Shown: positions 1-10,142, counted from the first letter of the stretch. The stretch: DNA of 64,000 nucleotides from Aldehydirespirator sp963662645 (GCA_963662645.2 OY759762.1:2790001-2854000), one strand, 5' to 3'. Notes: generated by a model from the letters alone, not told the origin. Made by a program: numbers and translations.

Positions 1-21
1 GTCGCGCCCAGCCGGGCCGCC

Positions 22-132
22 CGCAGCACCGAGGAGAACCAGCGATGAAGCCCTGCGTGTCGATTGCCGGAGCGTCGCCGTGGCCCGACCGCAGCACCGA
101 GGAGAGCCAGTGATGAAGCCCTGCCTGTCGAT
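22..132 (+). repeat. 68-bp-spaced direct repeat spanning a translation start
   Basis: Two nearly identical copies of about 43 bp begin at 22 and 90. Each contains the same upstream segment (CGCAGCACCGAGGAGA), an ATG and the codons for MKPC. The first ATG (45) opens a 22-codon ORF ending at 113, whose TGA overlaps the ATG at 113 of the oxidoreductase gene as TGATG. The first copy therefore looks like a duplicated, frame-displaced 5' end that has become a small upstream ORF. Confidence 0.75.
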
Positions 133-1042
133 GCACTTGGTCAACTTCGCGGCCGAGCCGCCCGGCGACTGGCGGCGGCTCTTCGACCTGGCTGCCGCCG
201 CCGACCGGGCTGGTATCGGACGGTTGGTGGTGTCGGACCACGTGGCCTACGGCGAGCGCCTCGACCGCTACGCCGACCCGGCCCGGGGCGGCCTGGCCGG
301 CGGCCGCCAGCCCACCGGCCCCGACGGGGCATGGCTGGAGCCGCTCACCGTGCTGGCCATGGTCGGAGCTAGGACCGAGCGGGTGCGACTGTGCCCGATG
401 GTGCTGCTGGCTGCGCTGCGCCGGCCGGTTGTGCTGGCCAAGACGGCGGCCACCATCGACGTTCTCACCGGCGGACGCCTGGACTTGGGCGTGGGGGTGG
501 GCTGGCAGCAGGAGGAGTACCAGGCTGCCGGCCTCGACTTTCGCGAGCGCGGACGGTTGCTCGACCACACCCTCGAGGTCTGCCACGCGCTCTGGACCCA
601 GGAGGCGGCCTCTATGAGCGACGAGCACGTGAGCTTCGAGGACATCCATCAGATGCCCAAACCGACTGCCGGAACCGTGCCGGTGTGGGTCAGTGGCACG
701 ATCAACGACCGGTCGATGGCCCGTCTGGCCCGCTACGGATCGGGCTGGATCCCGTGGGGCCCCCCCGGGCAAGAGATCGTGTCGGGGATTGCGGCCATGC
801 GGGCCGCGGTGGAGACGCACGGCCGGGATCCGGCCGACATCGAGGTGACTGGACGGCTGCCCGTCGCAAGGGACCGCGACGGCAGCCCTCAGATCGGCCC
901 TTCGATGGAAGCGGTGCCGGGCCTCATCGAGGCCGGGGTCACCGATTTCGGCCTCAGCGTGCAGCCGCCGCAGGGCGTCGAGCAGGCTGCGGAGTACCTC
1001 GCGCCGTGGGTGGAGGCCTTCGAGGCCGCGGCCGGAGCGTGA
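113..1042 (+). CDS. LLM-class (F420-type) flavin-dependent oxidoreductase
   Basis: A luciferase-like TIM-barrel oxidoreductase of 309 residues, the usual size for this family. Landmarks are an N-terminal strand/helix ending in GRLVVSDHV, the middle run of residues RRPVVLAKTAATIDVLTGGR followed by LGVGVGW, and a C-terminal region with VPVWVSGTINDRSMARLARYG. In actinobacteria this family mostly uses reduced coenzyme F420 for hydride transfer; the substrate cannot be read from the sequence. The start is set at 113 because the duplicated 5' segment places this ATG in the position of the conserved MKPC start. An in-frame start at 80 would add 11 poorly conserved residues. The beta-propeller-like gene follows after 31 bp and may be co-transcribed. 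Confidence 0.85.
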   Translation: MKPCLSMHLVNFAAEPPGDWRRLFDLAAAADRAGIGRLVVSDHVAYGERLDRYADPARGGLAGGRQPTGPDGAWLEPLTVLAMVGARTERVRLCPMVLLAALRRPVVLAKTAATIDVLTGGRLDLGVGVGWQQEEYQAAGLDFRERGRLLDHTLEVCHALWTQEAASMSDEHVSFEDIHQMPKPTAGTVPVWVSGTINDRSMARLARYGSGWIPWGPPGQEIVSGIAAMRAAVETHGRDPADIEVTGRLPVARDRDGSPQIGPSMEAVPGLIEAGVTDFGLSVQPPQGVEQAAEYLAPWVEAFEAAAGA

Positions 1043-1073
1043 GACGGATGCGCGAGACGGGCGTGAGGCGGGT

Positions 1074-2627
1074 GTGAGCGGCATGCGCAGCGGCCCTCGA
1101 AACCCGTTCCTGGCCGACAGCGGCAACGCCGTGGCCCACGGCCGCTGCGACCAGCAGGACAACACACCGGGGCGCGGCCCGGAGGGTCCGACCGAAGTCT
1201 TGTCGCCAGGCGACATCCAGTACGCGCCGCTCGGTCCCGGCCACTTCGGGGGTCTGATATCGGGGCGCTACCCCGACGGCCGCCGGGTCGTGTGGTCCAA
1301 CGGCCGCCAGACCATCGCCAAGCTCGACTACGACACCCTGGAAGTGCTGGCGACGCTGCCCACCGGCACCGAGCCGATCACCGAGCAGGCCGAACTCGAA
1401 GCGCTCGCGGCGGGGCTCGACGATCTCGACGGCGACGACGCCGTTACCCACGCGATAGGAATCGCGGCCCGCTTCATGACCGGACTCGACGGCATCTACT
1501 CGCTGCTCGACTGCGACCACACGCTGTTCCTGGGACGCAAGGACCACGCCGCGGCCTATGTCGAGACCGACCCTGAAGATCCGGCCAGCCCCATCGTCGA
1601 GCGGGACCGCTGGTACCGGCCCGACGGCATCGAGGGGAACTTCGTGGGGATGAACATCACCTTCGACGGCCGGCTGGTGATGACAACCGACCACGGCTGG
1701 GTGGTGTGCCTGGCCCGGGATTTCGGCGACTACGAAGCCGTCCAGCTGCCCGGAGCCGCCACCAACGCCGCCGAGCACTGCGCCCAGAGAGCGGCCCAGT
1801 ACGGCCACACCGGCTACGGCTGGGTGCGCACCAGCAGCTGCACCGGCGACGACGGAGGCATCTACGTCAGCTCGGTCGACACCGTCCACAAGGTGATCTG
1901 GACGGGGGAGCGGCTGTCGCTCGACCCCTCCGACGGGGCCTGGTCGGCCCGCTACCGCAACGGCGGCGGGGACGGATCGGGCACCACGCCCTCGCTGATG
2001 GGCTTCGGGCCCGACGAGGACCGCTTCGTGGTCATCGGCGACGGCGACGACGTGGTCAACATCACCCTGCTGTGGCGCGACGAGATTCCCGGGGACTGGC
2101 AACAGCTTCCCGGCGGCCCTTCGCGGCGGATCGCGGGAATGGGTCCCGCCCATATGGGCGACCCGACCCGCACGGAGGTCAAGACCGAGCAGTCGATCAC
2201 AGTGTCGGGTTACGGCGCCATGACCGTGAACAACGAGCCCGCCTCGCTCCCCGACGGCTGGCCGGCCACCCGGGTCCGCCTGTTCAGCTTCTTTCTGGGC
2301 CACAAGCCCGCCTACACGCCCTACGGGCTGCACAAGTATGAGTGGGATCCGGCGGAGCGCCGCCTGCGGGAGGCCTGGGTCAACACCGGGGTGTCCTCGC
2401 CCAACTCGGTGCCGTTCGTGGCCGAGGGATCCGATCTGGTCTACACGTGCGGCACCAGGGACGGACGCTGGACGATCGAAGCCGTCGACTGGACCACCGG
2501 CGAGAGCCGGTTCCACTACGTCGTGGGCGGGTCGCGCTACAACACCCTCGGCGGCGGCGTCACCGTCGACGACGATGGCCGCCTGCTCTACGGAACCATC
2601 TTCGGCAAGACCCGAATCCTGCGCTGA
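1074..2627 (+). CDS. Conserved hypothetical protein, beta-propeller-like
   Basis: A 517-residue protein I cannot assign to a named enzyme. It contains several spaced strand-turn segments such as GLISGRYPDGRRVVWSNGR, ITFDGRLVMTTDHGWVV, GGIYVSSVDTVHKVIW and GGVTVDDDGRLLYG. These recall SMP-30/strictosidine-synthase-like or PQQ-type propeller blades. No clear signal peptide is visible. The start is GTG (1074), with an alternative ATG at 1083. The gene lies 31 bp after the luciferase-like oxidoreductase, so the two may act on the same compound, but that is inference. The last codons (GKTRILR, stop) are the template for the repeat units that follow. Confidence 0.7.
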   Translation: MSGMRSGPRNPFLADSGNAVAHGRCDQQDNTPGRGPEGPTEVLSPGDIQYAPLGPGHFGGLISGRYPDGRRVVWSNGRQTIAKLDYDTLEVLATLPTGTEPITEQAELEALAAGLDDLDGDDAVTHAIGIAARFMTGLDGIYSLLDCDHTLFLGRKDHAAAYVETDPEDPASPIVERDRWYRPDGIEGNFVGMNITFDGRLVMTTDHGWVVCLARDFGDYEAVQLPGAATNAAEHCAQRAAQYGHTGYGWVRTSSCTGDDGGIYVSSVDTVHKVIWTGERLSLDPSDGAWSARYRNGGGDGSGTTPSLMGFGPDEDRFVVIGDGDDVVNITLLWRDEIPGDWQQLPGGPSRRIAGMGPAHMGDPTRTEVKTEQSITVSGYGAMTVNNEPASLPDGWPATRVRLFSFFLGHKPAYTPYGLHKYEWDPAERRLREAWVNTGVSSPNSVPFVAEGSDLVYTCGTRDGRWTIEAVDWTTGESRFHYVVGGSRYNTLGGGVTVDDDGRLLYGTIFGKTRILR

Positions 2628-2702
2628 CCGCCCGCGCTATTCGCAAGACCCGGATCCTGCGCTGAGCCTTGCGCTGTCGCAAGACCCGCCGTGCGGCGCT
2701 GA
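2604..2702 (+). repeat. Three tandem copies of a gene's 3' end
   Basis: The segment GGCAAGACCCGAATCCTGCG plus CTGA, which encodes the last codons and stop of the preceding gene (2604-2627), recurs at 2642-2665 with two changes and at 2678-2702 in degraded form. Spacings are 38 and 36 bp. The copies lie in the 150-bp gap before the lipoprotein gene and have no obvious hairpin of their own. Confidence 0.7.
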
Positions 2703-2777
2703 GCGCTGGCGCTTTCCGTACTCTTACGAGGCCGTGATTGCATCGCTGGCAACACTGCTGACAGGAAGGACATCACC

Positions 2778-3614
2778 ATGAGCGGGCGAAGCTCCAGGCG
2801 TCGACTCGCGGCGGCCGCGGCGGTGGCCCTGTTGGCTGCTTCCTGCGGTGGGGGAGAATCCAGCGGTCTCCCCACCCTGGTCGGCACCGCGACGACCGCG
2901 CCTGCTGCCGGTTCTGAGGAGATAGAGCCAGTGTCGGAGCCCACGGCCGCGACGAACCACTCCTCGGAGACGGCCGCGACCGCTGAGCCGCTGTCCTCGG
3001 CGGAGCGAGACGCAACAGGCGCCGAAACCGAAGCGGCCGTCGTCGCCGTTGCCGCTGGCGAGCCCGAGGCCGCCGCCGGCGAGGCGCCCGCCGAGTCCGA
3101 CGTGATCGGCGAGGAGCCGCTGGAGGACGAGGACCTGGCCGGCGAGGAGCTTGCGGTGCGCGAGGACCTGACCGACGAGGAGCGCCTCCTGGCCTTCGCC
3201 GGGTGCATGCGCGACAACGGCGTCGACTTCCCCGATCCGGTCGTGGAGGCCGACGGCACCGTGACGTTCGGGGCTCTCCGCGAAATCGGCCGAGACCCGG
3301 ATCTCCCCGCAGCGCGTGAGACCTGCCAAGACCTGGTTGCGGGTCTCGCCTTCGGTCCCGGCCAGGGAGGCTTCGACTTAGTCGAGCTTCAGGACACCCT
3401 GCTCGAGTTCGCACGGTGCATGCGCGACAACGGAGTCGACATGGGCGACCCTGATCTGAGCCGCATCGGTCCTGGCGCAGACGACGACGGGCAGGCCGGT
3501 GGCCCGTTCGGTGTAATAGACCTCGACGATCCCGATTTCGCGGCCGCCTTTGCGGTCTGCCAGCAGCGGCTTCCCGGAGCGGGAGACGGTCCGAGCCTCG
3601 GGGGAGGCAGCTGA
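2778..3614 (+). CDS. Secreted lipoprotein with duplicated CMRDNGVD cysteine motif
   Basis: A 278-residue exported lipoprotein. The N-terminus has a basic stretch (GRSSRRR), a hydrophobic core and the lipobox LAASC at about residues 20-24. An acidic, Ala/Glu-rich linker to about residue 125 follows. The C-terminal part contains two copies of a module: LLAFAGCMRDNGVDFPDP (about 137) and LLEFARCMRDNGVDMGDP (about 210). Each is followed by a second cysteine (ETCQDL and FAVCQQRL), so each module probably forms one disulfide. Its TGA overlaps the ATG of the adaptor gene, so it belongs to the export operon that follows. Proteins with this CMR motif often sit beside MacAB-like exporters in actinobacteria; their role is not established. 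Confidence 0.75.
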   Translation: MSGRSSRRRLAAAAAVALLAASCGGGESSGLPTLVGTATTAPAAGSEEIEPVSEPTAATNHSSETAATAEPLSSAERDATGAETEAAVVAVAAGEPEAAAGEAPAESDVIGEEPLEDEDLAGEELAVREDLTDEERLLAFAGCMRDNGVDFPDPVVEADGTVTFGALREIGRDPDLPAARETCQDLVAGLAFGPGQGGFDLVELQDTLLEFARCMRDNGVDMGDPDLSRIGPGADDDGQAGGPFGVIDLDDPDFAAAFAVCQQRLPGAGDGPSLGGGS

Positions 3615-6165
3615 TGCCGGCGGCACGTAGGCGCAAGGCCCTGGGCATCATCGTCGCGCTGGGGCTGGGCCTCGGCGCGGGAGCAACCGCGCTGACTCTC
3701 TTCGGGGGAGAGGGCGACGACGGCCGGCAGCAGTCGGACCGGCCCGAACTGACCACAACCCCGGTCCAGCAGCGTCCGCTCGCCGAGTACCTCGAGGTGT
3801 CCGGAATCCTCGACTACGCCGACTCGGTGACGCTCACCGTGCAGACCAGCGGTGTGCTCACCCATCTTGAGCCCGAGGGATCTGTAGTGACTCAGGGAGA
3901 GGCGCTCCACGAGATCATCAACGATCCGACCGAGGCCGAGACGGCCGAAGTCCTGGCTCGGTTGGCCTCGGCCCGCAATTCGCTCGTAGCGGCACACGAG
4001 GAGTTGAGTGACGCCCTGTCGGGGCCGTCGGAGTCCGACATCGCCGCGGCGGGCGCCACCCTGACCGATGCCCGCGAGACGCAGGACAGTCTCGTCGAGC
4101 CGCCGAGTGAGGCCGAGATCGCCAGCGCCGAAGCGGCAGTGGCAACTGCGTCCGAGGCGCTCGAGGATCTGCTGGATCCAAGCCCGGCGGACCAGTCCGA
4201 GGCCCGCTCGAGGCTCTCAACCGCCCGATCGGATCTTGATGATCTTCGGGCGGGGGCTTCGGAGGCTGAGTTGGATTCGGCTCGGGCTGCGGTGGCGTCG
4301 GCGGAGTCGGATCTTGATGATTTGCGGGCGGGTGCTTCGGAGGCTGAGGTGGATTCGGCTCGGGCTGTGCTGGCGTCGGCGGAGTCGGATCTTGATGACT
4401 TGCGGGCGGGTGCTTCGGAGGCTGAGGTGGATTCGGCTCGGGCTGTGCTGGCGTCGGCGGAGTCGGATCTTGATGATTTGCGGGCGGGGGCTTCGGAGGC
4501 TGAGGTGGATTCGGCCCGTTCGAGGCTGTCGACTGCGGAGTCGGATCTTGATGATTTGCGGGCGGGTGCTTCGGAGGCCGAGATCAAATCGGCTCGGGCT
4601 GCCGTGGTCACCGCCCAGGATGATTACGACGACTACCGCTACCGTGAACCCTCTAATCCGGGCAGAGTGGCGGCGGCAGCGGAGTTGGCCCTGGCTCGTG
4701 AGGCTTTGGAGGAGTTGTTGGGGGGTGCGTCTGAGGCTGAGTTGGATGCGGCTGAGGCGGCGGTGTTGAGTGCTCGTGAGGCTTTGGAGGAGTTGTTGGG
4801 GGGTGCGTCTGAGGCTGAGTTGGATGCGGCTGAGGCGGCGGTGTTGAGTGCTCGTGAGGCTTTGGAGGAGTTGTTGGGGGGTGCGTCTGAGGCTGAGTTG
4901 GATGCGGCTGAGGCGGTGGTGTTGAGTGCTCGTGAGGCTTTGGAGGTGTTGTTGGGGGGTGCGTCTGAGGCTGAGTTGGATGCGGCTGAGGCGGTGGTGT
5001 TGAGTGCTCGTGAGGCTTTGGAGGTGTTGTTGGGGGGTGCGTCTGAGGCTGAGTTGGATGCGGCTGAGGCGGCGGTGCAGGCTGCCGTCGAGGCTCTCGA
5101 CGCCATCGAAAACCCCAGCGAGGCGGCCCGCATGGCGGCCCGAGCGGAACTCGCCAACACCGAGGAGGCGCTGGCCGACCTTCTCGACGGTCCCACTGCG
5201 GCCCAGATCGAACTCGCCGAAGCCGCGGTCCTGGCCGCGCACGACGCGCTGGACGACTTGCTGGCCGGACACTCGCCCGAGGAGATCGAGGCGCTGGAAG
5301 CGTCGGCTGCGAGTGCCGAGGCCGCCGTCGCCAGCGCCGAAGCCGATCTCGCCGAGCTGGGTGCCGGGCACAACTCGGTCGTCGTCATGTATGGCGGCAC
5401 GCCCGCCTACCGGACCATGCAGGCCGGGCTGTCGGGCGACGATGTTCGCCAGCTCCAAGAGAATCTCGCCGATCTGGGCTTCGGCGACCGCGAGGGATTC
5501 TCAATCAACGGCGTGTTCGACGACGTCACTGAGGCTGCGGTGGAGGACTGGCAGCGAGCCAGAGACCAGGACCCCGACGGGATGGTCGGTGTGGCCGACA
5601 TCATCTTCGTCGCCGGGCCGGTGCGAGTCGGGACGTGGGCCCCGGGCATCGAAGTGGGCCAGCAGCTGGCCGTGGGAACAGCCCTGGCGTCGCTCACGAT
5701 CATTCAGGCGCCCGTCGACGGCGAGATGTCCACCACCCAGCGAGTCACCGCACAGGTGCCGCTCAGTGACCGGGATGTCGTGTCCGAGGGCATCACCGTC
5801 AATGTCGAGCTGCCCGACAACACCGACATCGCGGGCACGCTGGTCGCCATCAACCCCTCGCCGGTGTTCGATGACGAGACGGGCGAGAACGCAGTCGAAG
5901 TGACGATCCTTCTGGCCGAGCCCGCCTCCGAGGTCTGGATCGGAGCGGCCGTCGACGTCGAGATCACCGAGACGCTCATCGAGGACGCACTGGTGGTGCC
6001 GGCCACGGCCTTGCTCGCCCTTGTCGAGGGCGGCTACGCGGTGGAGGTTGTCGCCGAGGACGGCTCGCTCCGGCTCATCGGCGTGGAGACGGGGCTGTTC
6101 GTGGACGGGGACGTCGAGGTCCGCAGCCCCGAGCTCGCAGCCGGAATGTCCGTCGTGGTCCCGCG

Positions 6166-6169
<4 letters not shown>
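3614..6169 (+). CDS. Membrane-fusion (HlyD/MacA-like) adaptor with very long repeated coiled coil and peptidoglycan-binding domain
   Basis: An 851-residue periplasmic-adaptor-type subunit for the ABC exporter encoded next. The order is: N-terminal membrane anchor (about residues 9-30); a first barrel/lipoyl-type half with SGVLTHLEPEGSVVTQGEAL; an extremely long Ala/Glu/Ser helical hairpin (about residues 115-585); a peptidoglycan-binding-like domain (MQAGLSGDDVRQLQENLADL, then FDDVTEAAVEDWQ); and a C-terminal beta-barrel with LVVPATALLALVEGGYAVEV. The hairpin contains two runs of five 26-residue units (SDLDDLRAGASEAEVDSAR type and EALEELLGGASEAELDAAE type). MacA homologues are about 370-450 residues, so the coiled coil is greatly enlarged. 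The start codon overlaps the preceding stop, and the end overlaps the ATPase gene as GTGA. Confidence 0.85.
4229..4606 (+). repeat. In-gene 78-bp tandem repeats, family A (5 units)
   Basis: Five units begin at 4229 and recur every 78 bp up to 4541. They encode the 26-residue pattern SDLDDLRAGASEAEVDSARA with minor variants. The period is a multiple of three, so the frame is kept. Codons inside the array (GAT, TTG, GCT, TCG) are less G/C-ending than those on either side. Confidence 0.9.
4694..5083 (+). repeat. In-gene 78-bp tandem repeats, family B (5 units)
   Basis: Five nearly identical units begin at 4694, 4772, 4850, 4928 and 5006 and encode the pattern EALEELLGGASEAELDAAEA. The last two differ mainly by EEL becoming EVL. 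Near-identity at synonymous sites indicates recent expansion or homogenisation. Codon choice (GCT, TTG, TCT, CGT) contrasts strongly with the rest of the gene. Confidence 0.9.
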
Positions 6170-6890
<721 letters not shown>

Positions 6891-6894
<4 letters not shown>

Positions 6895-8090
6895 TCGCCC
6901 CGGTCGCTCCCAGCCGGCTGAGACTCACGGAGGCTGTGCGGGTTGGGCTGCGGTCGCTGGCCGCCCGCAAGCTCCGATCGATGCTCTCAGCCGTGGGCAT
7001 CGCCATCGGCATCGCGTCTCTGGTCGGCGTCCTTGGACTCTCGGAATCGTCAAAATCGGCCCTGCTGGACCAGATCTCCGCGCTGGGCACCAACTTGCTG
7101 ACTGTGGAGGCCGGGACCGGCTTCGGCGCGGGCGATGCCGCGCTGCCGGACACGGCCCTCAAGCGGGTCGGCCGCGTCGCAACCGTCGAGGCGGCCTCAG
7201 CGGTGTATTCCGTCGACGTCGGCGCGTACCGCAACGAACTGGTGCCCGCGGACCTCACCGGCGGCATCCAGGTCTTCGGCGCCGACCCGAGCCTGATCCA
7301 AACCCTCAACGGCGGAGTGGCCCACGGCTCGTTCCTCTCCGCGGCAACGCGGTCCTATCCGGCCGCGGTACTCGGGTCGGTCGCGGCCGAGCGTCTAGGC
7401 ATCCGGAATCTCGATCAGCCGGTGCTGCTCTACGTCGGTGGTCAGTGGATCGAGGTCCAAGGGGTTCTGGAGCCGTTCGCGCTGGCTGCCGACCTCGACC
7501 GAGCCGTGCTCATGGGCGACGCCGCGGCCGAGGACTACTACGAAGTGGAGTTGGCCCCGTCCCGCATGTACCTGCGCGTCGACCAAGAATACCTCGACGA
7601 GACCCGCGATGTGCTGGCCGCGACCGTCGATCCCGAGAACCCCGAGGAGGTGGAGATCAGCCGGCCGTCGGACCTCCTGGAAGCCCGGGCTGCCGCAGAG
7701 AGCTCTTTCACCGGGCTGTTCCTGGGCCTGGGGGCAGTGGCGCTGATCGTCGGCGGCATCGGCATCGCCAACGTCATGGTGATGGGCGTGGTCGAGCGCC
7801 GCGGCGAGATCGGACTGCGCCGCGCCATCGGCGCGACCCGGGCCCACATCCGCAGGCAGTTCCTGACCGAGGCGCTCACCCTCGCCTTCCTGGGTGGCGC
7901 CGCCGGCGTATTCCTGGGGGTGGCAGTCACCTACGCATACTCGGGCGTCCAGGGATGGCGGGTCATTGTGCCGCTCGAGGCGCTGCTGGGCGGGATTGCG
8001 GCCTCGCTGGCGATCGGGGCGGTAGCGGGTCTGTATCCGGCGATCCGAGCCGCCCGGGTGTCGCCCACCGAGGCTCTGCGATCAGCCTGA
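6891..8090 (+). CDS. MacB-type ABC transporter permease (FtsX domain)
   Basis: A 399-residue permease with MacB architecture. It has an N-terminal transmembrane helix (LRSMLSAVGIAIGIASLVGV), an extracytoplasmic domain of about 220 residues, and a C-terminal FtsX domain of three helices with the conserved RRGEIGLRRAIGATR loop and the end AARVSPTEALRSA. It should dimerise in the cytoplasmic membrane with the ATPase encoded just upstream and contact the long adaptor outside. It is the last gene of the operon; the next gene is convergent 32 bp away. Confidence 0.9.
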
Positions 8091-8122
8091 GACGACCATG
8101 GCCCGCCGGGAGGAGGTTGGCC

Positions 8123-9451
8123 CTAGCCGGGCTTCATGTTGCGGAAAATGGCCTCGAAGGCGTGGTGCTCGGCGATGCGCCGGGCGATCACCGTGTTGGC
8201 CTCCGACAGCCGGACCCGGGCACCTGAGTCGAGCCTGTCGGTGAGCGACTGCTCAAGCCGGTCGGTGAGCAGGGCCCTGAGCCTCGGGTCGAGGTCCTCG
8301 TCCAGGAGGTCCTCGATCTGCGGTCCGAACACATCCTCGAGTACGTAGTCGACCGACTCGTCGATGTCGATGTCAGCGTCGCGGCCCAGGACACTGCCGG
8401 CCTGCTTGGCGCCCTCATGCGCCGCATAGTTGGCCGCGGTTCCCTTCATGACCAACCGGCTGGCCGCCTTGCTCGCCGCCATGGGGCCGCCCTCGCGGGC
8501 GACGTCCACCACCTTGTTCACGACCTTCATGGCTCCTCGCACACCCGATGACGAGAGACCCGGAAGGGGAACCATCCCCAGAGCGAACAGCGAGGCGGTG
8601 CCGAGGTCGCCGTGCAAAGCGTGGTAGATCAGCCTGGCCCCGTCGATGATGTCGCCTATCACGGGAATGAACGACAAGACGTCGAGCAGGCCGCCCAATC
8701 CGATCCCGCCGCGGTCGGTGTTGTAGGCGCGGTCCCCGAGCGCCTGCCGCACCGCATCGGCCTCCTCCGCCGTCAGGTTGTAGTCGTCGACGAAGGACTC
8801 GAGGTCGCTCCGGCTCATGAACCCGTCCGGCACGCCGGTGCCGGCCGCGTCGATGGTGGCGGCGTGGGGCGTCAGCGCCGACCATGCCGCGGTCTTGTCC
8901 AGGAAGGCGTCGATGTCGTCGCGGCTCATCAGGCCGTCGCGGTCGTTCGGGTCGAAAGCGAACTCGCCCTGGTTGACCCGGCTGAGGTAGTCGTCGTTGT
9001 GCTTGGCCGTCTCGACCTGATCGAAGAAGAGGTCGTGGTCCAGCAGCCAGCCCGCGGCCTCCGCGGTGGCCGAGTCGGCGGAGTGGACCGCCCAGTGCAG
9101 GTCGCGTCGGGACAGCAGGCCGTCGGCCCTGTCCGGGTCGCCGCGCGACTCGATCATGGTGAAGTGCTCGCGTATGCGTTCCAGCGCGCCCAGTCCCTCG
9201 TTCATCTCCTGTCCCCCGGCCAGCACCAGGCGAGTGCGCTCCTGCAGGTCGAGCGCACTCTCTCGAAGCTCGCCGGCCACCCGGCGGGTACCCCCCGGGA
9301 TGTCGGGGAGAGGGCTCCCCAGCAGCGATTCGGCCTCGGCCAGCGGCCCCTCCAGCGCTTGCGCGTCCCAGTCCAGGTCGTTGGCGGCCGTCTCCATGCG
9401 CTGGTGCAACTCCGTCGCACGCGGGATGTCCATCGCCATCAGATCTGACAT
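8123..9451 (-). CDS. Putative polymorphic-toxin-like protein with EF-hand-like repeats
   Basis: A 442-residue protein of unknown function. Its N-terminal 100 residues are predicted helical (IPRATELHQRMETAANDLDW) and resemble the WXG/LXG-type heads of secreted effectors. Three motifs DGLLSRRDL, DGLMSRDDI and DGFMSRSDL follow, each preceded by Asp/Asn-rich residues like slightly expanded EF-hand loops. The segment LLDVLSFIPVIGDIIDGARL closely resembles the hydrophobic pre-toxin region of actinobacterial polymorphic toxins. The C-terminal 130 residues match no toxin fold I know. No signal peptide is visible and no immunity-like gene is adjacent. It is divergent from the dsbB-like gene. Confidence 0.6.
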   Translation of the reverse strand: MSDLMAMDIPRATELHQRMETAANDLDWDAQALEGPLAEAESLLGSPLPDIPGGTRRVAGELRESALDLQERTRLVLAGGQEMNEGLGALERIREHFTMIESRGDPDRADGLLSRRDLHWAVHSADSATAEAAGWLLDHDLFFDQVETAKHNDDYLSRVNQGEFAFDPNDRDGLMSRDDIDAFLDKTAAWSALTPHAATIDAAGTGVPDGFMSRSDLESFVDDYNLTAEEADAVRQALGDRAYNTDRGGIGLGGLLDVLSFIPVIGDIIDGARLIYHALHGDLGTASLFALGMVPLPGLSSSGVRGAMKVVNKVVDVAREGGPMAASKAASRLVMKGTAANYAAHEGAKQAGSVLGRDADIDIDESVDYVLEDVFGPQIEDLLDEDLDPRLRALLTDRLEQSLTDRLDSGARVRLSEANTVIARRIAEHHAFEAIFRNMKPG

Positions 9452-9464
9452 GAAAAATCATGTA

Positions 9465-9470
9465 ATCATA
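9465..9470 (-). promoter_or_regulatory. Possible -10 element for the toxin-like gene
   Basis: The divergent gap at 9452-9532 has an AT-rich stretch next to the minus-strand gene. It reads TATGAT on the minus strand at 9470-9465, 13 nt before the start codon. A short inverted repeat CATGA-AAAA-TCATG (9449-9462) spans the start codon. No convincing -35 box or Shine-Dalgarno is visible. Confidence 0.3.
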
Positions 9471-9532
9471 TTTGAATAGCAACCGCAACCCCTGGGTGAG
9501 CAATTCCGCTCGGTTCGGGGCAGGCTGGGGTC

Positions 9533-10090
9533 GTGAGCACCGGTCAGGTGTCAGATTTCTTCGCGGTGCTGGCCTTGGGGTCGCTGGTCATTGGGTGCTG
9601 GGGCGCGGTGGCCGCGCTGGCTTCGGGCGCCGAGGCCCGCGCCCGCCAGCTGCGGCCCGTGCTGCTGCCGCTGGCCCTGGCGATCGCGGCGGTGTCGACC
9701 GCCGGGAGCCTCTACTACTCGGAGGCCGCCGGATACCCGCCCTGCGAGATGTGTTGGTACCAGCGGATCGGCATGTACGCCCTGGTGCCCGTCCTGGCTG
9801 TGGCTGTGGCCCGGCGCGACCGGTCGGGCGGCTGGTACGCGCTTCCGCTGGCGGTGGCCGGCCTGGGACTGTCGGTGTACCACTACCAGCTGCAGCTGTT
9901 CCCCGCCCAGGGCTCGACCTGCGACGCGGAGGCCCCGTGCACCTACCAATGGGTGGACAGCCTCGGCTTCGTGTCGATCCCGTTCATGGCCGGGTGCGGC
10001 TTCATCGGTGTCGCCGGCCTGGCGCTGCTCTCGCTACGGTCGGAGCGGCATGAAGCCCCGACGACGGTCGCTGCGGTCGAACCGGCATGA
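9533..10090 (+). CDS. DsbB-like disulfide bond formation membrane protein
   Basis: A 185-residue four-helix membrane protein of the DsbB/BdbC family, which re-oxidises a thiol oxidase and passes electrons to quinone. The diagnostic first loop has PPCEMCWYQR (CxxC), and the second external loop has the pair CDAEAPC. The hydrophobic segments lie around residues 8-28, 42-60, 75-90 and 145-165. The start is GTG. The TlpA-like redoxin gene follows after 52 bp, and the two probably form an extracytoplasmic thiol-redox pair. Confidence 0.85.
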   Translation: MSTGQVSDFFAVLALGSLVIGCWGAVAALASGAEARARQLRPVLLPLALAIAAVSTAGSLYYSEAAGYPPCEMCWYQRIGMYALVPVLAVAVARRDRSGGWYALPLAVAGLGLSVYHYQLQLFPAQGSTCDAEAPCTYQWVDSLGFVSIPFMAGCGFIGVAGLALLSLRSERHEAPTTVAAVEPA

Positions 10091-10142
10091 AGCCCGACGG
10101 CGGCAACAAGACGATGGATGACCAACTCATGAGCGGCAGACG

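Noticed and set aside
4229..5083. CRISPR-like regular repeats
   Set aside because: The units are contiguous, coding and without spacers; no cas genes are present.
3892..5458. Long minus-strand open frames over the adaptor repeats
   Set aside because: The 78-bp period is a multiple of three, so a stop-free antisense frame is multiplied with the repeat. The plus-strand frame has clear domains at both ends.
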